This document shows, one piece after another, positions 46,486-55,836 of a DNA stretch of 64,000 nucleotides. The stretch is from NCBI GenBank assembly GCA_963759955.1, contig CAVXCA010000044.1:4941-68940 (forward strand), given 5' to 3'. The notes beneath the pieces are model-generated. The model made no database searches. It saw only the letters and a program-made list of their open reading frames with translations, and was not told where the DNA came from. The position numbers and the translations under genes are program-made. The stretch comes from Roseiarcus sp963759955 (GTDB lineage: Bacteria > Pseudomonadota > Alphaproteobacteria > Rhizobiales > Beijerinckiaceae). Each line of letters begins with the position of its first letter. Position 1 is the stretch's first letter.

Positions 46486-46639
46486 GGCCGATAGCTCCTG
46501 AGCGAAAGGGCCCGCTGAAAGAGGATTTCAAGCGCATCGAGGTGGCGCGCCGCCTCGGCGTCGCGCCTCCAGCATATACCCCACTTCCAGCAAGTAAATG
46601 GCCCCCGCGAGCACGGCGCGCCCGCCGGCGCCCCGCCCC

Positions 46640-48235
46640 TTAGTGCCGGAAATGCCGCATTCCGGTGAACACCATCGCGATCCCCGCCGCGTCGGCGCCG
46701 GCGATCACCTCGGCGTCGCGCATCGAGCCGCCGGGCTGGATGACCGCGGTCGCGCCCGCTTCGACGGCGGAGATGAGGCCGTCGGCGAACGGGAAGAACG
46801 CGTCGGAGGCGACCACGGAGCCCTTGGTCAGCGGCGTCGCGAGGCCCGCGGCGCGCGCGGCGTCCTCGGCCTTGCGCGCGGCGATGCGCGAGGAATTGAC
46901 GCGCGACATCTGGCCGGCGCCGACGCCGACGGTGACGCCGTCCTTGACGTAGACGATCGCGTTCGACTTGACGTGCTTGCAGACGCGCCAGGCGAAACGG
47001 AGGTCGGCGAGCTCGGCGGCGCTCGGGGCGCGCTTGGTGACGACCTTCAGCGCCCCCTCGTCGAGCACGCCGTTGTCGCGGTCCTGCACCAGCAGGCCGC
47101 CGGCGACCGAGCGCACGCTCAAAGTCGGCGCGCGCGGGTCGGGCAGCGCGCCGGCGATCAGCAGGCGCAGGTTCTTCTTGGCCGCGACGATCGCCAGCGC
47201 GTCATCGTCGACCTCCGGCGCGATGATCACCTCGGTGAAGATCTCCACCATTTTGCGCGCCGCCGCCGCGTCGAGCGGCCGGTTGACGGCGATGATGCCG
47301 CCGTAGGCGGAGACGGGATCGCAGGCCAGCGCCTTCTCGTAAGCTTCCAACAGGCTCGCGCCGGTCGCGACGCCGCAAGGGTTGGCGTGCTTGATGATCG
47401 CCACCGCGGCGGACGCCTTGGGATCGAACTCCGCGACCAGCTCGTAGGCAGCGTCGGTGTCGTTGATGTTGTTGTAGGAGAGCTCCTTGCCCTGGACCTG
47501 GCGCGCCGTCGCGACGCCGGGACGCGACTCCGGCCCGAGGTAGAAAGCGGCGCTCTGGTGCGGGTTCTCGCCGTAGCGCATTTCGCTCTTGAGCTTGCCG
47601 CCGAACGCGCGCCACTTCGGCGCTTTCTGCTGGGTTTCGCGCGCGAGCCAATTGGAAATCGCCGCGTCGTAGGCCGCCGTGCGCGCGTAGGCCTTCTGCG
47701 CCATCTCGCGGCGGAAGCTCAGCCGCGTCGCGCCGTCGTTGGCCTTCAGTTCCTCGAGCAGGCGCGGATAATCCTCGACGTCGACGATCACGACGACGTC
47801 GGCGTGATTCTTCGCCGCGGCGCGAATCATCGCCGGGCCGCCGATGTCGATGTTCTCGATCATCTCCTCGAACGGCGCGGCGCGCTGAAGCGCGTTCTCG
47901 AACGGATAGAGGTTGACCACCAGGAGATCGATGGGCGCGATGCCGTGCGCGATCATCGACGCCTGATGCGAGGGATCGGAACGAATGGCGAGCAGGCCGC
48001 CGTGGACGAGCGGATGCAGCGTCTTGAGGCGGCCGTCCATCATTTCCGGAAATCCGGTGAGCTGCGCGACATCGACGACGGCGACGCCCGCTTTCGTAAG
48101 CGCCGAGGCGGTGCCGCCGGTGGAGACGATCTCGACCTTGCGCGCCGCGAGGGCGAGGCCCAGCTCGGTCAGTCCGGACTTGTCGGAGACGGAAATCAGC
48201 GCGCGGCCGACATGCGCGAGACGATCGATGGCCAT
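46640..48235 (-). CDS. purH: Bifunctional purine biosynthesis protein PurH (AICAR formyltransferase/IMP cyclohydrolase)
   Basis: PurH (531 aa) performs the last two steps of IMP synthesis. The N-terminal IMP cyclohydrolase domain (about 1-200) shows ALISVSDKSGL, ISTGGT-like VSTGGTAS, PEMMDGRLKTLHPLVHGGLL and IDIGGPAMIRAAAKNH. The C-terminal AICAR transformylase domain shows LRYGENPHQ-like MRYGENPHQSAAFY, KELSYNNINDTDAA, KHANPCGVA, SAYGGIIAVNRPLD and DAFFPFADG. ATG 48235 starts the usual MAIDRL; an upstream in-frame TTG is less likely. Confidence 0.97.
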   Translation of the reverse strand: MAIDRLAHVGRALISVSDKSGLTELGLALAARKVEIVSTGGTASALTKAGVAVVDVAQLTGFPEMMDGRLKTLHPLVHGGLLAIRSDPSHQASMIAHGIAPIDLLVVNLYPFENALQRAAPFEEMIENIDIGGPAMIRAAAKNHADVVVIVDVEDYPRLLEELKANDGATRLSFRREMAQKAYARTAAYDAAISNWLARETQQKAPKWRAFGGKLKSEMRYGENPHQSAAFYLGPESRPGVATARQVQGKELSYNNINDTDAAYELVAEFDPKASAAVAIIKHANPCGVATGASLLEAYEKALACDPVSAYGGIIAVNRPLDAAAARKMVEIFTEVIIAPEVDDDALAIVAAKKNLRLLIAGALPDPRAPTLSVRSVAGGLLVQDRDNGVLDEGALKVVTKRAPSAAELADLRFAWRVCKHVKSNAIVYVKDGVTVGVGAGQMSRVNSSRIAARKAEDAARAAGLATPLTKGSVVASDAFFPFADGLISAVEAGATAVIQPGGSMRDAEVIAGADAAGIAMVFTGMRHFRH

Positions 48236-48351
48236 GGGAGGGACTCGCAAGGTTGGAGGCGGAAAGGTCGGCGCGCCTTATCACGGTTTCGTCGCGATCG
48301 AAACTCGCGCGATCGTCTCATCCCCAAGCTCCCTCGCCCTAAGGCGCGCCG

Positions 48352-49725
48352 TCACGGCTTCCTTTGCAGCCGGGCGGCGAAGAAGCCGTCGAGGCCGGAC
48401 TGACGCGGCGTCGCTCCTTGCAAATGGCAGGGCAGCGTGCGCAATTCGCCGGCGGCGTTGACGCACTCGGCAAGACCGCCGATTTCTTCCGGCTCGATCG
48501 GAATGCGGCGGACGTCGGGGTTGCGGCGCAGCAGCGCCGCGATCTGGCCCTCGCCCTCCTCCGGCTCCAGCGAGCAGGTGCAATAGACGATCCGCCCGCC
48601 CGGCCTGGTCAGCACCACCGCCTTGTCGATCAGGCGGCTCTGCAGCTCGACGAGCGCCGTCAGGTCGCCCTGGCGCTTGATCCAGGCGACGTCGGGATGA
48701 CGGCGAATCGTTCCCGTCGCCGTGCAGGGCGCGTCGAGCAGCGTCGCGTCGAACGGCTCCGCCTCGAAGCTGAGCGTGTTCGACACCACGATTTCCGCCT
48801 CCAGGCGCAGGCGCTCGAAGTTCGCGGCGAGCCGTTTCAGTCGCTCCGCGGAGCGATCGACAGCGGTCACGCGCGCGCCCGCAAGCGCCAATTCGGCGCT
48901 CTTGCCGCCGGGGGCGGCGCAAAGATCGACGACGCGCATGCCCGCGCCCGCCCCGAGCAGGCGCGCCGGCAGAGCCGCGGCGGCGTCCTGGACCCACCAC
49001 TCGCCGGCCGCGTAGCCGTCGAGTTCGGCGATCGCGGCGTGGCTCTCCAGCCGAACGGAGCCTGTGGGCAAGACGACGCCGCCCAGCCGGCGCGCCCAGC
49101 CCTCGGCGTCGCTCTTGACGCTGATGTCGAGCGTCGGCTCGTCGCGGTGGGCGCGCGCGATTCTGCGCGCCGTCGCTTCGCCGTAGGTCGCGCGCCAGCG
49201 CTGGGCGAGCCAATGCGGCGTATCGTCGTCGAGCGGATCGGAGCCGGCGAGAATCTCTTCCCTTGCGCGCGCGAGGTTGCGCAACACCGCGTTGACGAGC
49301 GAGGCGAAGGGCGCGGCGCCGGCGTCGAGCCGCGTCGCGCGAACCGCCAGATCCACGGCGGCGTGATCGGGAACGTCGAGAAACAGCAGTTGCGCCGCCG
49401 CCACGATCAGGATCCATTCCAGCGCCCCGGCCTTCTTGGGCAGACCCTTTTCGAGAAAACGGCCGAGCGCCTTGCGGATCGTGCCCAGCCGCCGGAACGA
49501 AACGGCGGCGATCGATCGCGCCAGCGCGCGATCGCGCTCGTCGAGCCCCGCGAACCGGCTTTCGAGTTCGCCGGCGCGTTCCTCCAGCGGGCGCGCGTAG
49601 GTCGCGGCGTCCGCGACTGCGTGCGCGGCGGCCAATCGGGTCGCGAGCCCCGGCGCCGTGTCTTGCGCGGGCGGAGCGCTACGCGGCCCGCGCGCGCCGA
49701 AGCCGTTTGGTCTGTTTGGCTTCAA
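48352..49725 (-). CDS. rsmB: 16S rRNA m5C967 methyltransferase-type protein (RsmB/Sun)
   Basis: A 457-residue protein: N-terminal NusB-like RNA-binding domain (about 30-165) and a SAM-dependent methyltransferase with motif I VVDLCAAPGGKSAELA, the first cysteine in DAPCTATGTIRRHPDV and the catalytic cysteine in YCTCSLEPEEGE. I place the start at TTG 49725 because GAGGA lies six bases upstream and the resulting length fits; no ATG is available in a reasonable place. It is 116 bases upstream of purH on the same strand. Confidence 0.92.
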   Translation of the reverse strand: MKPNRPNGFGARGPRSAPPAQDTAPGLATRLAAAHAVADAATYARPLEERAGELESRFAGLDERDRALARSIAAVSFRRLGTIRKALGRFLEKGLPKKAGALEWILIVAAAQLLFLDVPDHAAVDLAVRATRLDAGAAPFASLVNAVLRNLARAREEILAGSDPLDDDTPHWLAQRWRATYGEATARRIARAHRDEPTLDISVKSDAEGWARRLGGVVLPTGSVRLESHAAIAELDGYAAGEWWVQDAAAALPARLLGAGAGMRVVDLCAAPGGKSAELALAGARVTAVDRSAERLKRLAANFERLRLEAEIVVSNTLSFEAEPFDATLLDAPCTATGTIRRHPDVAWIKRQGDLTALVELQSRLIDKAVVLTRPGGRIVYCTCSLEPEEGEGQIAALLRRNPDVRRIPIEPEEIGGLAECVNAAGELRTLPCHLQGATPRQSGLDGFFAARLQRKP

Positions 49726-49869
49726 AGTCCATCCTCGCCGAATCAGCGACGCGCCGCCCCCGATACACACTATAGCGCGAAACGCCGGCGCCCAAGCCCC
49801 GGAGGAAACGGCCTTTTCCGGCCCGCTTCGCCGATGTAGATTGAGCGAAACGCGAAAGGAGCCTCGCCG

Positions 49870-50097
49870 ATGACGGCGGCAAAACCCGGCATGGCGGCCG
49901 AAGCCGAAAGCGAACAAGGCGCGGCGGAGGCGCCCGCCCCCGCTCGTTCGGACGCGGCCAAACGCGCCCTCGCGGAAGCCGAAGAGCGCCGTGCGCGCGA
50001 AGCGACGCGGCGTGAGCGCGAACTCAACGGTCGCGGCGGGCTCGATCCGGTTCGCTACGGCGATTGGGAAGTCAAAGGCCTCGCCTCGGACTTTTGA
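49870..50097 (+). CDS. DUF1674 / SDHAF4-like succinate dehydrogenase assembly factor
   Basis: A 75-residue protein with the diagnostic C-terminus GGLDPVRYGDWEVKGLASDF. In mitochondria and bacteria this family helps assemble the flavinated SdhA subunit and limits oxidant formation. The N-terminal half is Ala/Glu/Arg-rich and probably disordered or helical. AAGGAG lies eight bases before ATG. No sdh genes are nearby. Confidence 0.87.
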   Translation: MTAAKPGMAAEAESEQGAAEAPAPARSDAAKRALAEAEERRAREATRRERELNGRGGLDPVRYGDWEVKGLASDF

Positions 50098-50106
50098 GAG
50101 ATCGCC

Positions 50107-50625
50107 TCAGCGCGTCATCACGACTTCGGCGCCGACGCTGACGCGATCGTAGAGATCGATGACGTCCTCGTTGTACATGCGGATGCAGCCGTAGGACGCC
50201 GCCGTGCCGACGGAGGCGCGCATCGAGGCGGTGGTGCCGTGGATGGCGACCTCTTCGCGATCGAGCGTGATCGCGCGCGCGCCCATCGGATTGTGCGGCG
50301 AGCCGCCCGGGATCAAGTCGGGCAATTCCGGATGGTCGCGGCGAACCACGTCCGGCGGCGACCAGGCGGGATCGACATACTTGCCGTCGACTCGAGCATA
50401 GCCGCTCCATTCCTTGCCGCGTTTGGCGACGGCGACGGGATAGGCGATCGCCGTGCGCGAATCGACGATCAGGAACAGCTTGCGCTCGCTCTGGCTGATC
50501 ACGATCGTTCCCGGCGAATAGGGCGAGGGGAACTCGACCATCACGCGGGCGCGCGCCGCGCCCACGAACGACAGGACCACAGCGCTCACATAGAGCGCAC
50601 GACGCAACATCGGCCCGGCTCGCAT
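50107..50625 (-). CDS. L,D-transpeptidase (YkuD/ErfK-type)
   Basis: A 172-residue exported enzyme with a signal peptide (LYVSAVVLSFVGAARA). The YkuD domain has IVISQSERKLFLI, GGSPHNPMGARAI, and the catalytic IHGTTASMRASVGTAASYGCIRM with His and Cys. It crosslinks peptidoglycan in the 3-3 manner, common in Hyphomicrobiales. GGAGG nine bases upstream favours ATG 50625 over 50643. It is convergent with the SDHAF4 gene. Confidence 0.92.
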   Translation of the reverse strand: MRAGPMLRRALYVSAVVLSFVGAARARVMVEFPSPYSPGTIVISQSERKLFLIVDSRTAIAYPVAVAKRGKEWSGYARVDGKYVDPAWSPPDVVRRDHPELPDLIPGGSPHNPMGARAITLDREEVAIHGTTASMRASVGTAASYGCIRMYNEDVIDLYDRVSVGAEVVMTR

Positions 50626-50764
50626 CGTTCGCCGCCTCCGCATTTCCCGCCCCGCCAGACCGCGGACAGCATACCGCCGCGGCGGTCCGCGGTCCCGCCA
50701 GTCTCGAAAACGAGGTGAACGGAGTCAAGGCGCCCACGAGCGCGGCGAACGCCCGGCAGGCGAA

Positions 50765-52057
50765 TTACGTTCGGGCCTTCGCGGTTTTCCGCTGGCTCGC
50801 CCCGTTCGGCTTGCGCAGAGCGTCGATCGAGGCGTGAAACGCGGCGATGCGCGGCGCGATTTGCGAGCGGTAGCGCGAGCCGTTGAAGACGCCGTAATGG
50901 CCGACGTCCGTTTGCAGGTAATGCGTCTTCATCGCCGTCGGGATGTTGACGCAAAGGTCCTGCGCCGCTTCGGTCTGCCCGACGCCGGAGATGTCGTCCT
51001 TCTCGCCCTCGACGGTCATCAGGCCGCAGCGGCGGATGGCGCCGAGGTCGATCTTTTCGCCGCGATGCGTCATCTCGCCCTTCGGCAGGCTGTGGCGCAC
51101 GAACACGGTTTCGATCGTCTGCATGTAATATTCCGCCGTCAAGTCCATGACGGCCAGATATTCGTCGTAGAATTCGCGGTGCTTCTCCGCCGAGTCGCCG
51201 TCGCCCGAAACGAGGTGGTTGAACATCTTGAGATGGGCGTTGACGTGCCGATCCAGGTTCATCGCCATGAAGCCGGAGAGCTGGAGATAGCCGGGATAGA
51301 CCTGGCGCCCGAAGCCGGGATAGGGGAACGGCACGGTCTGCAGGCAATTGGCGCGGAACCATTCGACGCCGCGCTTTTCCGCCATCAGGTTGACGGCGGT
51401 CGGGCTGCGCCGGGTGTCGATCGGCCCGCCCATCAAGGTCATCGAAGCGGGCGCGCAGGGGTGATCGGCCGCTTCCATCAGGGCGACGGCGGCGATCAGC
51501 GGCACGGCGGGCTGGCAAACCCCGAGAGTGTGGACGCCAGGGCCCAGATGCTCCAGGATCTCCTTGAGATAATCGATGTAGTCGTCGAGGTCGAACCGTC
51601 CCGCGGCGATCGGCGCCATGCGCGCGTCGGTCCAGTCGGTGATGTAGACGCGATGGGTCGGCAAGAACGCCTCGACCGTGCCGCGCAGCAGCGTGGCGTA
51701 ATGGCCGGACATCGGCGCGACGATCAGCAATTTCGGTTGCGACTCGTGGCCCTCGAGGGTCGGACGGACGAAATGCAGGAGATTGCAGAAGGGCCGGGTC
51801 CAGACGATTTCCTCGAGCACGTCGTGCTCGACGCCGTCGACGGCGATGCTGTCGAGGCCGAACACCGGCTTGCCGTAGCGGCGCGTCATCCTTTCGAACA
51901 GTTCGGCCCCGGCGGCGATGTTCTTGCCGAACGCGGTGTTCGAGAACGGATTGAACGGATTGCGAAAAACGAAATGCGCAGCGTCGGACACGGCGCGCGC
52001 CGGCGCCAGGGCCGCGTGCGCCATCTCGTAGAACTGATAGGAATAGCCCCTGAGCAT
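50765..52057 (-). CDS. phaZ: Intracellular polyhydroxyalkanoate (PHB) depolymerase
   Basis: A 430-residue alpha/beta hydrolase. The lipase-like box carries Cys as nucleophile (LGVCQPAVPL, Cys181), the hallmark of the PhaZ1-type intracellular depolymerase, which releases 3-hydroxybutyrate from granules. Other landmarks are MLRGYSYQFYEMAHAALAPA, WTRPFCNLLHF, PMSGHYATLLRGTVE and VGHYGVFNGSRYR with the catalytic His. GAGGGA is upstream of ATG 52057. The host therefore probably stores PHB. Confidence 0.94.
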   Translation of the reverse strand: MLRGYSYQFYEMAHAALAPARAVSDAAHFVFRNPFNPFSNTAFGKNIAAGAELFERMTRRYGKPVFGLDSIAVDGVEHDVLEEIVWTRPFCNLLHFVRPTLEGHESQPKLLIVAPMSGHYATLLRGTVEAFLPTHRVYITDWTDARMAPIAAGRFDLDDYIDYLKEILEHLGPGVHTLGVCQPAVPLIAAVALMEAADHPCAPASMTLMGGPIDTRRSPTAVNLMAEKRGVEWFRANCLQTVPFPYPGFGRQVYPGYLQLSGFMAMNLDRHVNAHLKMFNHLVSGDGDSAEKHREFYDEYLAVMDLTAEYYMQTIETVFVRHSLPKGEMTHRGEKIDLGAIRRCGLMTVEGEKDDISGVGQTEAAQDLCVNIPTAMKTHYLQTDVGHYGVFNGSRYRSQIAPRIAAFHASIDALRKPNGASQRKTAKART

Positions 52058-52197
52058 TTTCGTCCCTCGCGCGGCGCCTGCGGCGCGCACTGAAATGTTA
52101 GCGATTCCGTCTAAGTTAACGTTCGCATCGAAACGAATCAATGTCACAAAAAGGATAAGTCTGCCTTTTCGACAGGCGATTTGTCGATGAGACTCGC

Positions 52198-53028
52198 TTA
52201 TTCGCCCATTTGCAACAGCGAACCGGCCTTTCGGGCGCTCTGCAGCAGCGCGAGGAAGGTCGCTGCGCCCGCCGCCAGCAGGCCGGCGTTGATCGCGAGC
52301 GCTTCCGCCATCAAATCGGCGCGGAACTCATGGGAGACGATTGCGGCGCGCAAGCCCTCGAAGACATAGGTCGGCGGCAGGCACCAAGCGAACGTCTGCA
52401 GCCATCCCGGCAGGGCCGAAACCGGATAATAGACGCAGGCGAAGGGCAGGAAGAAGAACAGGATCGACCAGGCGATGCTTTCCGCCCCCATGCCGTTGCG
52501 CAGCACCAGCCCGGCGACGATGAGGCCGATCGCCCAGCTCGTCAGCACCAGGTTGAGGAAAAACGCGACCAGCCCAAACCCCAGTCCCCACAGGTTGAAG
52601 CCGAAAAACCACTGCGCGAGCACTGTCACCGGCACGAGGCCGATCGCGAGCCGGATCACGCTCATCGTCATCAGCGCGAGCACGAATTCGATCGGCCTGA
52701 GCGGGCTGATCAGCAGATTGCCGATGTTGCGCGACCACATTTCTTCGAGGAACGACACGGAGAAACCGAGCTGGGCGCGAAACAAGGTGTCCCACAGCAG
52801 CAGCGCGCCGATCAGCGTGCCGCCGGCGACCGCCATGCGCCCCGAGAGGCCCGCCGCCTGGGACTGCGCGCGGATATAGGTCTGCAGGAAGCCCCAGGTC
52901 ATCATCTGCACCGCCGGCCAGTAGATGAGGTCGGCCAGCCGCGGCCACGACGAGCGCATCAGATAGAGGTAGCGCATGACCATCGCGCCGACGCGCGCGA
53001 GCGAAAAGTCGGAGTTCGCGTCGCTCAT
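52198..53028 (-). CDS. ABC-2-type exporter permease
   Basis: A 276-residue membrane protein with about six hydrophobic segments in the ABC-2 arrangement (SSWPRLADLIYWPAVQMMTWGF, VSFLEEMWSRNIGNLLISPLRP, ILFFFLPFACVYYPVSALPGW). Its start overlaps the ATPase stop by four bases (ATGA), so the two are translationally coupled. The exported substrate is not predictable; ABC-2 systems handle drugs, lipids or polysaccharides. Confidence 0.88.
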   Translation of the reverse strand: MSDANSDFSLARVGAMVMRYLYLMRSSWPRLADLIYWPAVQMMTWGFLQTYIRAQSQAAGLSGRMAVAGGTLIGALLLWDTLFRAQLGFSVSFLEEMWSRNIGNLLISPLRPIEFVLALMTMSVIRLAIGLVPVTVLAQWFFGFNLWGLGFGLVAFFLNLVLTSWAIGLIVAGLVLRNGMGAESIAWSILFFFLPFACVYYPVSALPGWLQTFAWCLPPTYVFEGLRAAIVSHEFRADLMAEALAINAGLLAAGAATFLALLQSARKAGSLLQMGE

Positions 53029-53780
53029 GCCGTCCGCTCCCGCCACTCGGCGCCGCGGGCGACGTCGAGAAACACTTGTTCGAGATTGTCGCGCCCGTAG
53101 CGCGCGACGAGCTCCTTGGGCGAGCCGTCGTCGACGATGCGGCCTTGCTTGAGCATGATCACGCGCTCGCACAGGCGCTCGACCTCGCCCATGTTGTGCG
53201 AGGCGAGCAGGATCGTCGCGCCGCGCCGGCGCCGATAGTCCTCGAGGCGCGAGCGCACCCAGTCCGCAGTGTCCGGATCGAGCGAGGCGGTCGGCTCGTC
53301 GAGCAGCAGAACGTCGGGCTCGTTGATCAGCGCCTTGGCGAGCGCGACGCGCGTCTTCTGCCCCGCCGACAGGCTGCCGGCGGGCCGGTCGAGAAAGACG
53401 CCGAGCGCGAGGCTCTCGGCGAGTTCGTCGATGCGCCGCTTGAGGGCGCCGACGCCATAGAGACGGCCGAATACGCTGAGGTTCTGGCGTACGGTGAGCC
53501 GATGCGGCATGTCGACGTAAGGGCTCTCGAAGTTCATCCGCCCGAGAACGCGGTAGCGGTCATTCGCCATATCGACGCCGAGCACGCTGACCGCGCCCGA
53601 GGTCGGCGTGATGAGCCCCATGATCATGCCGATCGTGGTGGTCTTGCCGGCGCCGTTGCCGCCGAGCAGGCCGGTGACCGAGCCGGCCGCGATGGCGAAC
53701 GAGATCGCGTCGACGGCTATCGTGGCGCCGAAACGTTTGGCGAGTTGGCGCGCTTCGATGGCGGCGGGGACAGGGGACAA
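53025..53780 (-). CDS. ABC-2-type exporter ATPase
   Basis: A 251-residue ATPase with Walker A GGNGAGKTT, the signature-like LSAGQKTRVALAKAL and Walker B VLLLDEPTASLDP, and a switch His in LLASHNMGEVERLCE. It pairs with the overlapping permease gene. The start is uncertain: TTG 53780 gives LSPVPAAIEARQLAKRF, but no good ribosome binding site precedes it, and a much longer open frame upstream is Arg-rich and unlike any ABC protein. Confidence 0.87.
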   Translation of the reverse strand: MSPVPAAIEARQLAKRFGATIAVDAISFAIAAGSVTGLLGGNGAGKTTTIGMIMGLITPTSGAVSVLGVDMANDRYRVLGRMNFESPYVDMPHRLTVRQNLSVFGRLYGVGALKRRIDELAESLALGVFLDRPAGSLSAGQKTRVALAKALINEPDVLLLDEPTASLDPDTADWVRSRLEDYRRRRGATILLASHNMGEVERLCERVIMLKQGRIVDDGSPKELVARYGRDNLEQVFLDVARGAEWRERTA

Positions 53781-53954
53781 GGGGCGGCGCTCGCGAAGGT
53801 GTGGTCGCCGGGTTCTAGCCGCCGCGCGCCGCCCTGTCACCGCAGAGACGCCGCCGCCGCCCTTGCCCCGGGCGCGGCGCGGCGGGATCGCGTCACCGAC
53901 CCGCGCGCTCGACAGCGGCGGCGACATCGCCTCTAATGAAGGGGGAGAAGAGCG

Positions 53955-54353
53955 ATGCTGTGTCTGCGAACTGCGTCCGCGTTGATCGTCGCGACGTGGC
54001 TTGTCGAAGGCGCCTGCGCCCAGCAGGCGATTTCGGCCGCGCCGGCGGCGACGGCCCCGCCCTCCCCGGCTGTCGAGCAAACGGCCGCGCCCGGCGCAGA
54101 CGACAAAGACGCAGCGACGCAAAGCGCCGATTGGCGCCAGCGGGTGATCGCCGCTCGCCAGCGTCACGGGGACTGGCTCGCGTGCGTCGCCGCGAAGGCA
54201 AGCGGATGTTGGCGAGCGCCGGCGCCCGATCCGATGGAACCGCTGCTCAACGACGATACGCTGGTCAACGGCGACGTCGTCTCGACGCCCAACGGCCTCA
54301 AGGTCTTCCGCGGACAGCCGACCACGCCGCACAGTTTGGCGGACTTCCAATGA
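53955..54353 (+). CDS. Small exported protein of unknown function
   Basis: A 132-residue protein with a signal peptide (LRTASALIVATWLVEGACA), then an Ala/Pro-rich linker (about 25-50) and a C-terminal part with two Cys (WLACVAAKASGCW) that could form a disulfide. GGGGGAGAAGAG directly upstream of ATG supports translation. No family recognised. Confidence 0.6.
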   Translation: MLCLRTASALIVATWLVEGACAQQAISAAPAATAPPSPAVEQTAAPGADDKDAATQSADWRQRVIAARQRHGDWLACVAAKASGCWRAPAPDPMEPLLNDDTLVNGDVVSTPNGLKVFRGQPTTPHSLADFQ

Positions 54354-54517
54354 CGCCGAGCGTGCGAGCGAACGACGCGCTTGGGCCGACGCCGATTGAC
54401 TCGCGCCCGCCGGATTGCGATGACATGGCCGCGGCGGAATCGAGCGCCGCCGCAATCGCAAGAGCGCGAAAAACGCGCCACGCCGTCTTGTCCGAGAGAA
54501 CGAGCCGGTCGAAAAAC

Positions 54518-54557
54518 GCGGGTGTAGCTCAATGGTAGAGCAGCAGCCTTCCAAGCT
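54518..54557 (+). pseudogene. 5' half of tRNA-Gly (anticodon TCC), truncated at the island junction
   Basis: The sequence matches a tRNA-Gly(UCC) from the first base of the acceptor stem (GCGGGTG, 54518) through the D arm (GTAGCTCAATGGTAGAGC) and the anticodon loop CTTCCAA to GCT at 54555-54557. It then departs completely: there is no variable region, T arm, acceptor 3' strand or CCA. An integrase gene starts 137 bases on. The likely reading is that an integrated island has split or replaced the tRNA 3' half, with the crossover in the anticodon arm. Confidence 0.75.
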
Positions 54558-54693
54558 CAAAAATACCCGTCTCGCCGCGTCCCATACCGTCACGAAAATC
54601 GGCATTTTCCCTTATTCTCCCGCATTGTCCTTGCATATGGCGTCACATAGCGGTTAGCTGCTACGCACGTCATTTCGGAGAATAAAAGAGAAT

Positions 54694-55815
54694 ATGCGGG
54701 CACATCTCACCGAGATTGCCGTCCGTGCTCTGAAGCCCGTTGCCGGCAAACAATTCAAGGTGTGGGACAGCGCCACGCCGGGCTTCGGCGTGCTCGTGAA
54801 CGAGCGATCCAAGTCGTGGATCGTGATGCGCGGTCGCGAGCGAAAGCTCAAAGTGATCGGCCGCTTTCCGAGTACGTCGCTCTCCGATGCGCGCCTTGAG
54901 GCGAAGAAGCTCCTCGTCAGCCCCGCCTCCGACACCCAACCGCCGCCGTCATTCTTGGAGACGAGAGATCAATTCCTCGAAAAGCACGGAGCGACGCTCC
55001 GACCTCGCTCTCTCTATCAGATCAAGCGCACGCTGACCCTCTACTTCGACTGGAAAAAGCCGCTCACCGATATCACGCACAATGACGTGGCAACCGTCGT
55101 CGAGGGGATAAAAAAGCCGAGCGAGCGTGCCCATGCCGTGAAGGACATTAAGACGTTCTTTTCATGGTGTGTCCCGCGGTACATCCCCCACTCTCCCTGC
55201 GCGGGCCTGAAGAAGCCGGAGCAGAAATCCCGGTCGAGAGTGCTCACCGAACTCGAGTTAGCCGCCGTGTGGAAGGCGGCGGAGGCGGCAGGCTATCCGT
55301 TCGGTCGCATCGTTCAGCTTCTCATTCTGACGGGCCAGCGCCGCTCCGAGATCGGCGGATTGCGACGCTCATGGATCGATACCGAAAAGCGCACGATTAC
55401 CTTTCCGGCTGCGATCACCAAGAACGGTCGCGATCATGTTCTTCCCTATGGCGGCACCGCAGCCACGCTCCTGTCTTCTCTGACCGATGATGGCGACCTT
55501 CTTTTCCCCGCGCGCGGCAAGTTAGAGAACCCATTCAATGGCTACTCGCCTTCCAAAGTGCGGCTCGACAAATTCATCAAAGGTGACAATGAAAAATCAC
55601 CGGTTGCCGCGTGGACGCTGCACGATCTGCGCCGCACCTTCGCGACGAACCTCGCGGCGCTCGGCACCCCGATCCATGTCACCGAAAAATTGCTCAACCA
55701 CATCTCGGGAACGGTCTCAGGCGTGGCGGCGATTTACAACCGGCACAGCTACATGGACGAGATGCGTGCGGCGATCATGGAGTGGGAAAGAAGGCTCACG
55801 GAAATTGTCGCCTAG
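54694..55815 (+). CDS. Tyrosine recombinase (phage/island integrase)
   Basis: A 373-residue integrase: N-terminal DUF4102-like arm (VRALKPVAGKQFKVWDSATPGFGVLV), SAM-like core-binding domain (about 85-180) and a catalytic domain with Arg in LTGQRRSEIGGL, the HxxR box HDLRRTFATNL, a His/Trp-equivalent in LLNHISG and the Tyr nucleophile in IYNRHSYMDEM. Enzymes of this type integrate islands at tRNA genes; the truncated tRNA-Gly just upstream is the expected att site. Intact. Confidence 0.95.
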   Translation: MRAHLTEIAVRALKPVAGKQFKVWDSATPGFGVLVNERSKSWIVMRGRERKLKVIGRFPSTSLSDARLEAKKLLVSPASDTQPPPSFLETRDQFLEKHGATLRPRSLYQIKRTLTLYFDWKKPLTDITHNDVATVVEGIKKPSERAHAVKDIKTFFSWCVPRYIPHSPCAGLKKPEQKSRSRVLTELELAAVWKAAEAAGYPFGRIVQLLILTGQRRSEIGGLRRSWIDTEKRTITFPAAITKNGRDHVLPYGGTAATLLSSLTDDGDLLFPARGKLENPFNGYSPSKVRLDKFIKGDNEKSPVAAWTLHDLRRTFATNLAALGTPIHVTEKLLNHISGTVSGVAAIYNRHSYMDEMRAAIMEWERRLTEIVA

Positions 55816-55836
55816 CACAACACGAGATTGGCCGCG

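Noticed and set aside
54518..54600. A complete tRNA-Gly
   Set aside because: Only the 5' half through the anticodon arm is present; ACCCG at 54567-54571 partly matches the acceptor strand but no T arm or CCA can be formed.
53781..54605. Long N-terminal extension of the ABC-2 ATPase
   Set aside because: Arg/Pro-rich, unlike any ABC protein, and overlaps a plausible small exported protein gene and the tRNA fragment.
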